Shown here: positions 6,095 through 12,440 of the stretch, one piece after another | Numbering within the stretch: the first letter of the stretch is position 1 | How the letters are laid out: each line of letters opens with the position of its first letter | NCBI GenBank assembly: GCA_964625225.1 | Contig: CAZVAR010000115.1 | Coordinates: 1-12,440, forward strand | DNA: 12,440 nucleotides | Source: CAZVAR01 sp964625225 | GTDB taxonomy: Bacteria; Pseudomonadota; Alphaproteobacteria; JAJUGE01 | Reading direction: 5' to 3' | Notes under the pieces: generated by a model | Told to the model about the DNA's origin: nothing | The model's input: only the letters and a program-made list of their open reading frames with translations | Database searches by the model: none | Made by a program: the position numbers and the translations under genes

Positions 6095-7068
6095 ATGCGG
6101 CAGCGATCCTGCCTGCTTTACCTGGCCTCCGGCCCGACCGCGATCGCGGTGATGGCGGCGGCCGCCGAAGGGCTGTCCGCGGCCTACAGGTATGTCCGGA
6201 ACGGAACCCTGAAGGGGCTGTCAGTCGCCGCCCCGGAACTCGGCTGGGTCGCGACCCCGAATCTCATCTTGGAAGAGCGGGTTCTGAGGGACAGGGCAGG
6301 GAACCCGTATACCAGGGACTATCGGACGGATCGTCTCGGCAGCCGGTCGTGGGGCACGAATGCCGGAGCGAAGCGGGTCTTCATCGTCGGCGACTCCTAC
6401 ACGCAGGCGGCCGACGTCTCGAACGAACGCACCTGGTCCGCGATCTTCTCGGAGATCACGGGTTACGACGTCTACGCCTGCGGCGTCGGCGCCTACGGCA
6501 CCCTGCAGGAGATGCTGGCCTATGCGAGGCTGGCGGAACGGGTTCGCCCCGATTTCTTGACCGTCCAGTTCTGCACCAACGATTTCGTCAAAAACGCCTT
6601 TGGAATCGAGAGCGAAAGCGTCCCTCTGAGTCAGACGATCAGGCCGTATCTGGTCGGTGGAGACATATTCTATAGAAATGATCATTTGTTTCGAATCTAC
6701 AGGTTCCTTATTCATGCGTCCATAGCATTCAATTATATAGAAAAACCGTTCAGACAATCAGACACAAGCTGTATGGCGGATATTTCGCGGAAGGATTCCG
6801 GCAGGATTTGGGGATGGCGGCGTCCGTCACCGACGGGATATTCGCCAGATTCCGAAGCCGGTTGCCGGAGACCGTCTACATATGCAATTGCCAGAGCGAG
6901 GAGGAAGAGCCGGAGGCCTATCGTGCGCTTGCGAGGATCGCACAGTCGAACCGGCGCCGCCTTCTGCCGGACCCGGCCGGCAGGCTGGTTGCGGCCGAGC
7001 GACGGAACATCGCCGTGCGGGCCGCCGACGGCATGCATCTGAACGAGACCGGCGAGCCCCGGCCCTGA
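6095..7068 (+). pseudogene. SGNH/GDSL hydrolase, split by a -1 frameshift
   Basis: The reading frame from 6095 encodes a hydrophobic N-terminal segment (about residues 5-30, likely signal anchor), the SGNH block I motif VGDSYTQ (98-104, nucleophile S101), a block II glycine near GVGAYG (130-135), and block III CTNDF (160-164). The closing Asp-x-x-His block, DGMHLN, lies in the -1 frame and ends at the TGA at 7066-7068. That frame reads coherently from about 6745 (TVQTIRHKLYGG onward). The two halves join seamlessly if the A5 run at 6741-6745 had one more A. Read as written, the first frame runs on to 7042 with nonsense sequence and lacks the catalytic His. This may be a real mutation, a homopolymer error or, less likely, ribosomal slippage. 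An ATG at 6056 is an alternative start. The C-terminus after DGMHLN is short. The substrate is unknown; secreted or membrane-anchored esterase is the general role. Confidence 0.75.
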
Positions 7069-7073
7069 CCCGC

Positions 7074-7129
7074 CGGGCGCACCGGCGCCCGCGGCCGGCC
7101 GGAACGGGCGTGCCGGCACCGTCCGGCAC
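7074..7129 (+). terminator. Two tandem hairpins after the SGNH gene
   Basis: The 211-nt spacer 7069-7279 opens with two GC-rich hairpins. The first, CGGGCGC-ACCG-GCGCCCG (7074-7091), starts 6 nt after the SGNH stop. The second, GTGCCGG and CCGGCAC around a 6-nt loop (7110-7129), is followed by CCCTTGT, a poor T-tract. They are placed to end transcription before the lipoprotein gene, but high GC makes chance hairpins common. Confidence 0.35.
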
Positions 7130-7195
7130 CCTTGTGGCGGTGCGAGCGGAGCCGGATCTTCCACATTGGCCGAGCCGGCGTTCGTGACGAAAGCC

Positions 7196-7224
7196 TTGAT
7201 CCGGCAGGCGGACCCGAAGAAACT
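7196..7224 (+). promoter_or_regulatory. Weak promoter candidate for the lipoprotein gene
   Basis: TTGATC (7196-7201) and GAAACT (7219-7224) are 17 nt apart and about 56 nt upstream of the lipoprotein start. The -35 is fair (TTGA) and the -10 is weak (3 of 6). The hairpins upstream suggest a fresh transcription start in this spacer, as expected for an abundant envelope lipoprotein. Confidence 0.2.
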
Positions 7225-7279
7225 CCGGCCCGGCCGGCTCTGCGCCGGCGCGGTGGGTCGAAGCCCGAAAGGAGACGAT

Positions 7280-7588
7280 ATGATCCAGGTGACGCGGCGG
7301 GTATGGAAGCCCGCGCTTCTGCTGGGCGGCCTATTGACGGCGGCCGGGTGCACCCAGACTCTGGCCGAGCAGGATCGTGCTCTGCTGAACAATCTGCAGT
7401 CGGAAGTGCAGCAGACGCGGCAGGAGGCGCAACAGGCGCGCGCGACCGCTGAGCGCGCTCAGGCCTCCGCCGAGCAGGCCGCGCGTGCGGCGCAGACCGC
7501 GGCCGAGCGGGCCGAGCAGGCCTCGCGTCGGGCCGAGGAGGCCAATGAGCGCGCCAACCGTATGTTCCAGTACAATCTGCGCAAGTAG
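7280..7588 (+). CDS. Lpp/OprI-like alanine-rich lipoprotein with C-terminal Lys
   Basis: A 102-residue lipoprotein. The signal peptide has basic MIQVTRRVWK, a hydrophobic core, and a lipobox ending TAAGC with the lipidated Cys at 24. The mature part (79 residues) is a continuous Ala-, Glu-, Gln- and Arg-rich heptad helix (about 28-95) without Pro or Gly, as in the alanine-zipper trimers of Braun's lipoprotein Lpp and Pseudomonas OprI. It ends YNLRK, like the Arg-Lys ends of Lpp and OprI, where the terminal Lys side chain is linked to peptidoglycan. It is longer than mature E. coli Lpp (58 residues). ATG 7280 has an excellent ribosome site (AAAGGAG at 7268-7274). Two L,D-transpeptidase genes follow at once, the enzyme class that attaches Lpp. 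Covalent anchoring is inferred. Confidence 0.88.
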   Translation: MIQVTRRVWKPALLLGGLLTAAGCTQTLAEQDRALLNNLQSEVQQTRQEAQQARATAERAQASAEQAARAAQTAAERAEQASRRAEEANERANRMFQYNLRK

Positions 7589-7612
7589 GCGCGCTCGGGG
7601 CGGCGGCGGACC

Positions 7613-8128
7613 GTGCGCAGGATGCGCACCGTTAAAGCGATCTTCCGTGGGGCTGCTGCCGCCCTGTTGTTGCTGCCGGCGGTGGCCGCTGCCGATGCGC
7701 TGCCGAAGGCGGACAAGGTGCTCGTGCTGAAGAGCCAGCGGCAACTTCAGCTGCTGCGCGACGGCACCCCGTTCCGCACCTACCGCGTGGCGCTCGGGCT
7801 GAAGCCGGTGGGCCACAAGGAGCGGCAGGGCGACCATCGTACGCCCGAGGGGACCTATGTCATCAAGGCGCGGAAGCCGGACAGCCGGTTCTACCGTGCC
7901 CTTGAGATCTCCTACCCCGATGCGCAGGATCTTGAGGCGGCCCGGCAGGCAGGCGTGTCGCCGGGCGGCAACATCATGATCCACGGCCTCCCGCCGGAGC
8001 GGGAGGCGTTCGGGGAGATCCATACGCTGTGGGATTGGACCAACGGCTGCATTGCCGTAACCAATCGCGAGATGGACGAGATCTGGGCGGCGGTCGAGGT
8101 CGGCACGCCGATCGAGATTCGACCGTAG
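7613..8128 (+). CDS. L,D-transpeptidase (YkuD domain), TNGC type
   Basis: A 171-residue secreted protein with a signal peptide (hydrophobic 11-27, cleavage near AAADA at 26-30) and a single YkuD catalytic domain. H124 (MIHGLPP) and the nucleophile C146 in TNGCIAVTN (143-151) form the active site; the motif replaces the more usual SHGC-hydrophobic-R with a TNGC variant also seen in many proteobacterial members. The family makes 3-3 peptidoglycan cross-links or attaches proteins to meso-diaminopimelate. The GTG at 7613 is chosen because GGCGGCGGA precedes it; an ATG at 7622 would remove only three residues but has its purines too close. It begins 24 nt after the lipoprotein stop, likely one transcript. 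Which reaction it performs is undecided. Confidence 0.88.
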   Translation: MRRMRTVKAIFRGAAAALLLLPAVAAADALPKADKVLVLKSQRQLQLLRDGTPFRTYRVALGLKPVGHKERQGDHRTPEGTYVIKARKPDSRFYRALEISYPDAQDLEAARQAGVSPGGNIMIHGLPPEREAFGEIHTLWDWTNGCIAVTNREMDEIWAAVEVGTPIEIRP

Positions 8129-8240
8129 ACGCGGTGCGTCGCGTCGGAGCGCGCGGTCGGCGGCCGGAGAACGGCTGGCGATGGCGCGTGCCGTCCGTCC
8201 TCCGCCTGCCCCACCCCTCATCTCTGCCGGTGTGAAACGG

Positions 8241-9305
8241 ATGCGTACTCTCCTTGCGGCCGCCCTTGCGCTGACGCTCGCCGCGCCGGCTGCCGCCACC
8301 CCCCTGGTCGGCGGTCCTGGGACGGCACCGGCGGTGCTGGCCGAGAAGCACATCGCCGTCGAGAGCGATACGCTGGTCGACCTCGCGGTACAGTACAGCG
8401 TCGGCTTTCTCGAGCTGGTCGCGGCCAATCCGGAGGTCGACGTATGGCTGCCGGGCGCGGGCACCGAGGTGCTGCTGCCGGTCTATCACCTGCTTCCGGA
8501 TGCGCCGCACGAGGGTATCGTCGTCAACGTCGGCGACCAGCGTCTCTACTTCTTCCCGGGCAAGGGCGAGCCGGTCGAGACCTATCCGATCGGTATCGGC
8601 CGGGAGGGGTTCGACGTACCGCTCGGTCGGACCAAGATCACCCTGAAGCGGGAGAAGCCGACCTGGGTGCCGCCCCCTTCGGTGCGGGCCGAGAAGCCGG
8701 ATCTGCCCGAGGTTGTGCCGCCGGGCCCGGATAATCCGCTCGGCGACTATGCGCTCAATCTCGGCTGGCCGCTCTACCGGATCCACGGCACCAACCGGCC
8801 CTACGGCGTCGGCCGCCGCGTCAGCCACGGCTGCATTCGGCTGTACCCGGCCGATATCGAAGCGCTGTTCAAGCGTGTCTCGGTCGGTACGCCGGTTACC
8901 GTGGTGAATCAGGCGGTCAAGGTCGGCTGGGTCGACGGCGAGCTCTATCTGGAGGTCCATCCATCCGGCCAGGAGCTGGACGAGCTGGAGGCGGAGCGCC
9001 AATTCACGCCGCGACCGCTGCCCGAGTTCGAGGAGCGGATCCTGGCGGCCGCCGGCGAGCAGGCGCATCGGCTCAACTGGGACGTCATCATCGACGCCTG
9101 GGAGCGGCGCACCGGCCTGCCGACCCGCATCACCGGGACGCCCGAGGCTCTGGCCGACCGGCGCGCCGCGACGGCCGAGCCGTCGGGGCACGAGCGGCCG
9201 CCGGCTTGGGCAGTGCCCGTACCGGCGGCACCGCTCGATCTATTCGGTCGGGCGGAGCCGACGGCGCCGTCCCCCGCGCTGGAGCCCGACCGCGGGATCT
9301 GGTAG
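8241..9305 (+). CDS. L,D-transpeptidase, ErfK/YbiS/YcfS type
   Basis: A 354-residue periplasmic enzyme. The signal peptide is at 1-19 (APAAA/TP). A short LysM-like region at about 37-80 (SDTLVDLAVQYSVGFLELVA) should bind glycan. The YkuD domain at about 92-225 has H182 (YRIHGTN) and SHGCIRLYP at 196-204, with C199 as nucleophile and R201. This arrangement is that of the E. coli enzymes ErfK, YbiS and YcfS, which link Lpp to peptidoglycan. The C-terminal 110 or so residues, partly helical then Pro/Ala-rich and ending RGIW, go beyond the core; their role is unknown. It lies 112 nt after the TNGC-type enzyme and 652 nt after the lipoprotein. ATG 8241 is preferred by the signal peptide, though the ribosome site is weak; GTG at 8232 is possible. 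Confidence 0.92.
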   Translation: MRTLLAAALALTLAAPAAATPLVGGPGTAPAVLAEKHIAVESDTLVDLAVQYSVGFLELVAANPEVDVWLPGAGTEVLLPVYHLLPDAPHEGIVVNVGDQRLYFFPGKGEPVETYPIGIGREGFDVPLGRTKITLKREKPTWVPPPSVRAEKPDLPEVVPPGPDNPLGDYALNLGWPLYRIHGTNRPYGVGRRVSHGCIRLYPADIEALFKRVSVGTPVTVVNQAVKVGWVDGELYLEVHPSGQELDELEAERQFTPRPLPEFEERILAAAGEQAHRLNWDVIIDAWERRTGLPTRITGTPEALADRRAATAEPSGHERPPAWAVPVPAAPLDLFGRAEPTAPSPALEPDRGIW

Positions 9306-9404
9306 CGAGGCAAGACGGCTTTCCTTTCGGCTCCTTCCTCGGCGATCGATCCGGCCGGGAAGGGCTGCAGCGTGCGCCGTGCGACCCGGTAGAAGGAAGG
9401 TTTA

Positions 9405-9416
9405 CGTCGTACGACG
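9405..9416. repeat. 12-nt perfect palindrome
   Basis: CGTCGTACGACG is a perfect palindrome in the 187-nt spacer between the converging L,D-transpeptidase and folC genes. It lies 2 nt from the hairpin at 9418-9443. It could be a protein-binding site or part of a termination structure; nothing else in the spacer is recognisable. Confidence 0.25.
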
Positions 9417-9417
9417 C

Positions 9418-9443
9418 CCGACCGCCGCCGCGACGGCGGTTGG
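9418..9443. terminator. Hairpin between convergent genes, possible terminator
   Basis: A stem of about ten pairs (9418-9427 with 9434-9443, one G-U) encloses a six-nt loop (CCGCGA). It lies 113 nt past the L,D-transpeptidase stop on the plus strand and 50 nt past the folC stop on the minus strand. Neither side has a U-tract, so termination by this hairpin alone is uncertain. Confidence 0.35.
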
Positions 9444-9492
9444 CCTTGCGCCGCCCGTCCGCCCGTCGCCGAGCCGCCTCCCGGAGACGCGG

Positions 9493-10776
9493 CTAACCGT
9501 TCGCCGCCAGCACGGCCCCGGCCAGATAGAGCGAGCCGCAGATCAGGATGCGGCCGGCGGGCTCCGCCGTGGCGGTCAGCTCGGCGACGGCCGTCGCGAT
9601 ATCGGGCGCCGCGGCCGCCTGCATCCCGACCGAGCGCGCGATTTCGGCCAGGGCCTGCGGATCCAGCGCCGCCGCCGTGCCGGGGATCGCCACGGTGCGG
9701 GCACGCTCGATCAGCGGGGCGAGCGGCCGCAGGAACCCGGCATTGTCCTTGGTGTCGAGCATGCCGGCGATCAGGTGCAGCGGGCGGGCGCGCCAGCCGT
9801 GCAGGAAGGCCGCCAGGGCCTCGCCGGCGTCGGGATTGTGCCCGCCGTCCAGCCACAGCTCCCACCCCGGCGGCAGCGACCCGATCAGCGGGCCGGTGCG
9901 CAGCCGCTGCAGTCGGGCGGGCCATTCGGCGGTGAGCAGTGCGCGTCGGATCGCCGCCTCCGGAACCGGGAACGCGGAGAGCCGCTCGAGGCAGGCCACT
10001 GCCGTCCCGGCATTGACGATCTGATGGGCTCCGGGCAGCACCGGCCGCGGCAGGTCGAGCCGCCATCGCTCGCCCTCGTAGCGCATCCCCGTGGGGCCCG
10101 GGCCGGCGCGCCAGTCGCTGCCCGCTCGGTAGCACGGCGTCCCGATGTCCGCCGCACGCGCCGCGATCGCCGCCGCGGCCTCCTCGGGCTGCGGCGCGAT
10201 CACCGCCGGGATGCCGGGCTTCAGGATGCCCGCCTTCTCGCCGGCGATGGCCGTAAGGCTGCTGCCGAGATACTGCATATGGTCCATCGAGACCGGCGTG
10301 ATCGCGGTCACGGCGGGATGCGCGATCGTATTGGTCGCGTCGAGCCGGCCGCCCAGGCCGACCTCCAACAGGCAGATATCGGCCGGCGTGCGGGCGAAGG
10401 CGAGGAAGGCGGCGGCCGTGGTGATCTCGAAGAAGGTGATCGGGGCATCGCCGTTGGCCGTCTCGCACTCCTCCAGGGCCGTGACGAGCGCGTCGTCGTC
10501 GATCGGCCGGCCGGCGAGCCGGATGCGTTCGTTGAAGCGGACAAGATGCGGCGAGGTATAGGCGTGGACCCGGTGGCCGGCGGCTTCCAGCGCCGCGCGC
10601 AGGAAGGCGACCGTGGATCCCTTGCCGTTGGTCCCGGCGACGTGAACGACCGGGGGCAGCCGCCGCTCCGGGTGGCCCAGCCGCGCCAGCAGCCGCTCGA
10701 TCCGGCCGAGGGAAAGGTCGATGAGCTTCGGGTGCAGGCGCATCAGGCGCGCCAGGATCGTCTCGGGTCCGGTCAC
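9493..10776 (-). CDS. folC: Bifunctional dihydrofolate synthase/folylpolyglutamate synthase
   Basis: A full-length 427-residue FolC, a cytoplasmic ATP-dependent ligase of the Mur family. It joins L-glutamate to dihydropteroate to make dihydrofolate and then lengthens the polyglutamate tail of folates. The ATP P-loop GTNGKGST is at 48-55, TSPHLVRFNERI at 74-85, FFEITTAAAFLAF at 115-127, LEVGLGGRLDATN at 137-149, and the metal/ATP-site stretch with DHMQYLG and GEKAGI at 165-184. LDGGHNPDAGEAL marks the C-terminal domain. The start is GTG at 10776, overlapping the accD stop by 4 nt (GTGA); this coupling supports it over an internal ATG at residue 12. It is the last gene of the trpA-accD-folC operon. 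Confidence 0.97.
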   Translation of the reverse strand: MTGPETILARLMRLHPKLIDLSLGRIERLLARLGHPERRLPPVVHVAGTNGKGSTVAFLRAALEAAGHRVHAYTSPHLVRFNERIRLAGRPIDDDALVTALEECETANGDAPITFFEITTAAAFLAFARTPADICLLEVGLGGRLDATNTIAHPAVTAITPVSMDHMQYLGSSLTAIAGEKAGILKPGIPAVIAPQPEEAAAAIAARAADIGTPCYRAGSDWRAGPGPTGMRYEGERWRLDLPRPVLPGAHQIVNAGTAVACLERLSAFPVPEAAIRRALLTAEWPARLQRLRTGPLIGSLPPGWELWLDGGHNPDAGEALAAFLHGWRARPLHLIAGMLDTKDNAGFLRPLAPLIERARTVAIPGTAAALDPQALAEIARSVGMQAAAAPDIATAVAELTATAEPAGRILICGSLYLAGAVLAANG

Positions 10777-11765
10777 TCGGCTGCCTTGGCCGGATTCTCC
10801 TCGGCGCTTTCGTCCGCCCCGGTCGCCTCGGGCCCCGGCTCGCCCGCCGGCGCCGCCGGCAGGGCCGGGATCTCCATCCCGGGAGCGGCCGCGTCCGGCT
10901 CCGGAACCTCGTCGGCGGGCACCCGCTCGACCAGCAGCCGCAGGATGCAGGCCAGCGTCTCGCGCAGCCGATGCCGGTGCACGACCATGTCGATCATGCC
11001 GTGCTGGTGCAGATATTCGGCCCGCTGGAAGCCTTCGGGCAGGGTCTCGCGGATCGTCTCGCGGATCACGCGCTGGCCCGCGAAGCCGATCGCCGCCCCG
11101 GGCTCGGCGATGGCGATGTCGCCCAGCATCGCGAACGAGGCGCTGACTCCGCCGGTGGTCGGATCGGTCAGGACCACGATATAGGGCAGTCCGGCCTCCT
11201 TGACCTCAGCCACGGCCACGGTGGTGCGCGGCATCTGCATGAGGGAGAGGATGCCCTCCTGCATCCGGGCGCCGCCGGAGGCCGGCACCACGATCAGCGC
11301 CGCGTTCTGCACCACGGCCAGCCGCGCCGCGGCGACCAGCGCCTCGCCCACGGCGAGCCCCATCGAGCCGCCGAGGAAGTTGAAATCGAAGACGGCGACC
11401 ACCGCCCGCTGTCCGCCGAGCGTCCCGTGCGCCACCAGCACGGCGTCGGAATGGCCGGTCTTGGACTGCGCCTCCTTGAGCCGGTCGGTGTACCGCTTCG
11501 AATCGCGGAACTTCAACGGGTCGATCGGGACCGCGGGCAGTTCGACGCCGGTATACTGGCCGTCATCGAACAGCATCGCGAGCCGCTCCGCCGCGCCGAG
11601 CCGCATGTGGTGGTCGCAATGCGGGCAGACCCGCAAAGCCTTCTCCAGCTCGCGATGGAAGACCATCTGCGCGCAGCTCGGGCATTGGTGCCAGAGATTG
11701 TCCGGCGTGTCGCGTTTGACGAGCTGCCGCAGCTTGGGCCGGACATAGTCGTTGAGCCAGTTCAT
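10773..11765 (-). CDS. accD: Acetyl-CoA carboxylase carboxyltransferase subunit beta
   Basis: A complete 330-residue AccD. With AccA it transfers the carboxyl group from biotin-BCCP to acetyl-CoA, making malonyl-CoA for fatty-acid synthesis. The N-terminal zinc ribbon has CPSC at 28-31 and CPHC at 47-50. The crotonase-like core contains FNFLGGSMGLAVGEA, VPASGGARMQEG and LTDPTTGGVSASFAMLGD, the usual CoA- and carboxybiotin-binding loops. The last 45 or so residues are Pro-, Ala- and Glu-rich and lie outside the conserved domain. ATG 11765 overlaps the trpA stop by 4 nt (ATGA) with no strong ribosome site of its own, so translation is probably coupled. folC overlaps its end. This gene order is common in alphaproteobacteria. 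Confidence 0.98.
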   Translation of the reverse strand: MNWLNDYVRPKLRQLVKRDTPDNLWHQCPSCAQMVFHRELEKALRVCPHCDHHMRLGAAERLAMLFDDGQYTGVELPAVPIDPLKFRDSKRYTDRLKEAQSKTGHSDAVLVAHGTLGGQRAVVAVFDFNFLGGSMGLAVGEALVAAARLAVVQNAALIVVPASGGARMQEGILSLMQMPRTTVAVAEVKEAGLPYIVVLTDPTTGGVSASFAMLGDIAIAEPGAAIGFAGQRVIRETIRETLPEGFQRAEYLHQHGMIDMVVHRHRLRETLACILRLLVERVPADEVPEPDAAAPGMEIPALPAAPAGEPGPEATGADESAEENPAKAAE

Positions 11766-12440
11766 GCGCGCGCGTCTCGCACGCCCTGCGCCAGCTCGCG
11801 CACGAGACCGAGCACGTCCTCGACAAGGCCCGGCTTCGCACGTCCTTCGCCGTCGAGATTGGCGGCGACCCGCTGCACCAGGGCGGAGCCCACCACTGCG
11901 GCGTCGGCAACGCGCGCGATCGCGGCCGCCTGTTCCGGCGTCTTGATGCCGAAGCCGACGGCTACGGGAAGATCCGTGAAGCGCCGCAGCCGGGCGACGG
12001 ACGCCTCCACCGACTCGATCGTCGGAGAGGCCGTGCCGGTGATCCCGGTGATCGAGACGTAATAGACGAAGCCGCCGGCGTCCTTGAGCACACGCGGCAG
12101 CCGCTTGTCGTCGCTGGTCGGCGCCGCCAGCCGCACGAGGCTCAGCCCGGCCGCGGTGGCGGGGAGGCGCAGCTCCTCGTCCTCCTCTGGTGGCAGGTCC
12201 ACCACGATCAGCCCGTCCACCCCGGCCGCGGCGGCATCGCGCGCAAAGGCGTCGCAGCCATAGCGGTAGATCGGGTTGAAATAGCCCATCAGCACGACCG
12301 GCGTGTCGCCGTCTTCCTTGCGGAAGTCCGCCACCAACTCGAGCGTCCGGCGCAGGGTCATGCCCGCCTTCAGCGCCCGCAGGGAGCTGGCCTGCACGGC
12401 CGGCCCGGCGGCCCGCGGGTCGGTGAACGGCACGCCCAGT
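11762..12440 (-). CDS. trpA: Tryptophan synthase alpha chain, partial, with active-site Asp changed
   Basis: The C-terminal 225 residues of TrpA; about 45-50 N-terminal residues lie past the right edge. TrpA splits indole-3-glycerol phosphate into indole and glyceraldehyde 3-phosphate; indole passes to TrpB. Visible family motifs are LGVPFTDP at the edge, LMGYFNPIYRYG, VDLPPEE, YVSITGITGT (the loop 6 region), GFGI and GSALV. The E. coli residues Glu49 and Asp60 are catalytic. The Glu49 codon is just outside the window (its third base, A, fits GAA). The Asp60 position reads Ala (TDPRAAGP, codon GCC at 12409-12407), where DP-x-ADGP is expected. The rest looks normal and under selection. It overlaps accD by 4 nt; trpB usually precedes it in this lineage. 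Confidence 0.95.
   Translation of the reverse strand, partial: LGVPFTDPRAAGPAVQASSLRALKAGMTLRRTLELVADFRKEDGDTPVVLMGYFNPIYRYGCDAFARDAAAAGVDGLIVVDLPPEEDEELRLPATAAGLSLVRLAAPTSDDKRLPRVLKDAGGFVYYVSITGITGTASPTIESVEASVARLRRFTDLPVAVGFGIKTPEQAAAIARVADAAVVGSALVQRVAANLDGEGRAKPGLVEDVLGLVRELAQGVRDARA

Noticed and set aside
6737..6750. Programmed -1 ribosomal frameshifting in the SGNH gene
   Set aside because: GAAAAAC is not a full X-XXY-YYZ slippery heptamer in the required phase and no downstream stimulatory structure was evident; mutation or a homopolymer error is simpler. Left open only as a minor option.
7166..7279. Upstream start for the lipoprotein at 7166
   Set aside because: It would bury the signal peptide and lipobox in the middle of the protein and ignore the strong AAAGGAG site before 7280.
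8945..10468. Long minus-strand open frame spanning the folC body and the end of the L,D-transpeptidase gene
   Set aside because: It lies in another frame of folC and has no recognisable domain; the folC frame has all expected motifs.
9379..11184. Long plus-strand open frame opposite folC and accD
   Set aside because: Low-complexity Arg/Gly/Ala-rich translation, antisense to two certain genes.

Overview
The window is GC-rich, densely packed bacterial DNA. It carries 11 intact or edge-cut protein genes and one frameshifted gene on both strands, with short spacers and many 1-4 nt start/stop overlaps. The trpA-accD-folC order and the MmcB-family gene point to an alphaproteobacterium, perhaps Rhodospirillales-like; this is inferred from gene content. 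I see no rRNA, tRNA, CRISPR array, transposase or phage gene.

Left region (1-2697): two adjacent acyl-CoA dehydrogenase genes run leftward and look like the two subunits of a heteromeric enzyme; the second is cut by the window edge. A classical short-chain dehydrogenase/reductase diverges from them. Together they suggest a catabolic acyl-CoA pathway with unknown substrate. A long stem-loop holding a nine-G run separates this block from the next.

Middle region (2834-7068): a TauD/TfdA-type Fe(II)/2-oxoglutarate dioxygenase is translationally coupled to an MmcB-type DNA-repair gene on the minus strand. Facing away is a two-gene operon for the large and small subunits of an aconitase X-like enzyme. 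Motifs at the expected cluster and catalytic-serine positions are changed in both subunits, so it is probably not an ordinary aconitase X. An SGNH-hydrolase gene follows, broken by a -1 frameshift at an A5 run inside an AT-rich patch.

Cell-envelope region (7280-9305, plus strand): an Lpp/OprI-like alanine-rich lipoprotein ending in Arg-Lys is followed by two L,D-transpeptidases, one TNGC-type and one SHGC-type of the ErfK/YbiS kind. This reads as a self-contained module for anchoring the outer membrane to peptidoglycan: the substrate and its candidate attaching enzymes side by side.

Right region (9493-12440, minus strand): trpA (N-terminus beyond the window), accD and folC overlap by 4 nt each and form one operon linking tryptophan, fatty-acid and folate synthesis. 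The TrpA has Ala where the catalytic Asp60 of the E. coli enzyme should be. The points most worth a second look are the altered aconitase X pair, the Lpp-like/LDT/LDT module, and the TrpA active-site substitution.
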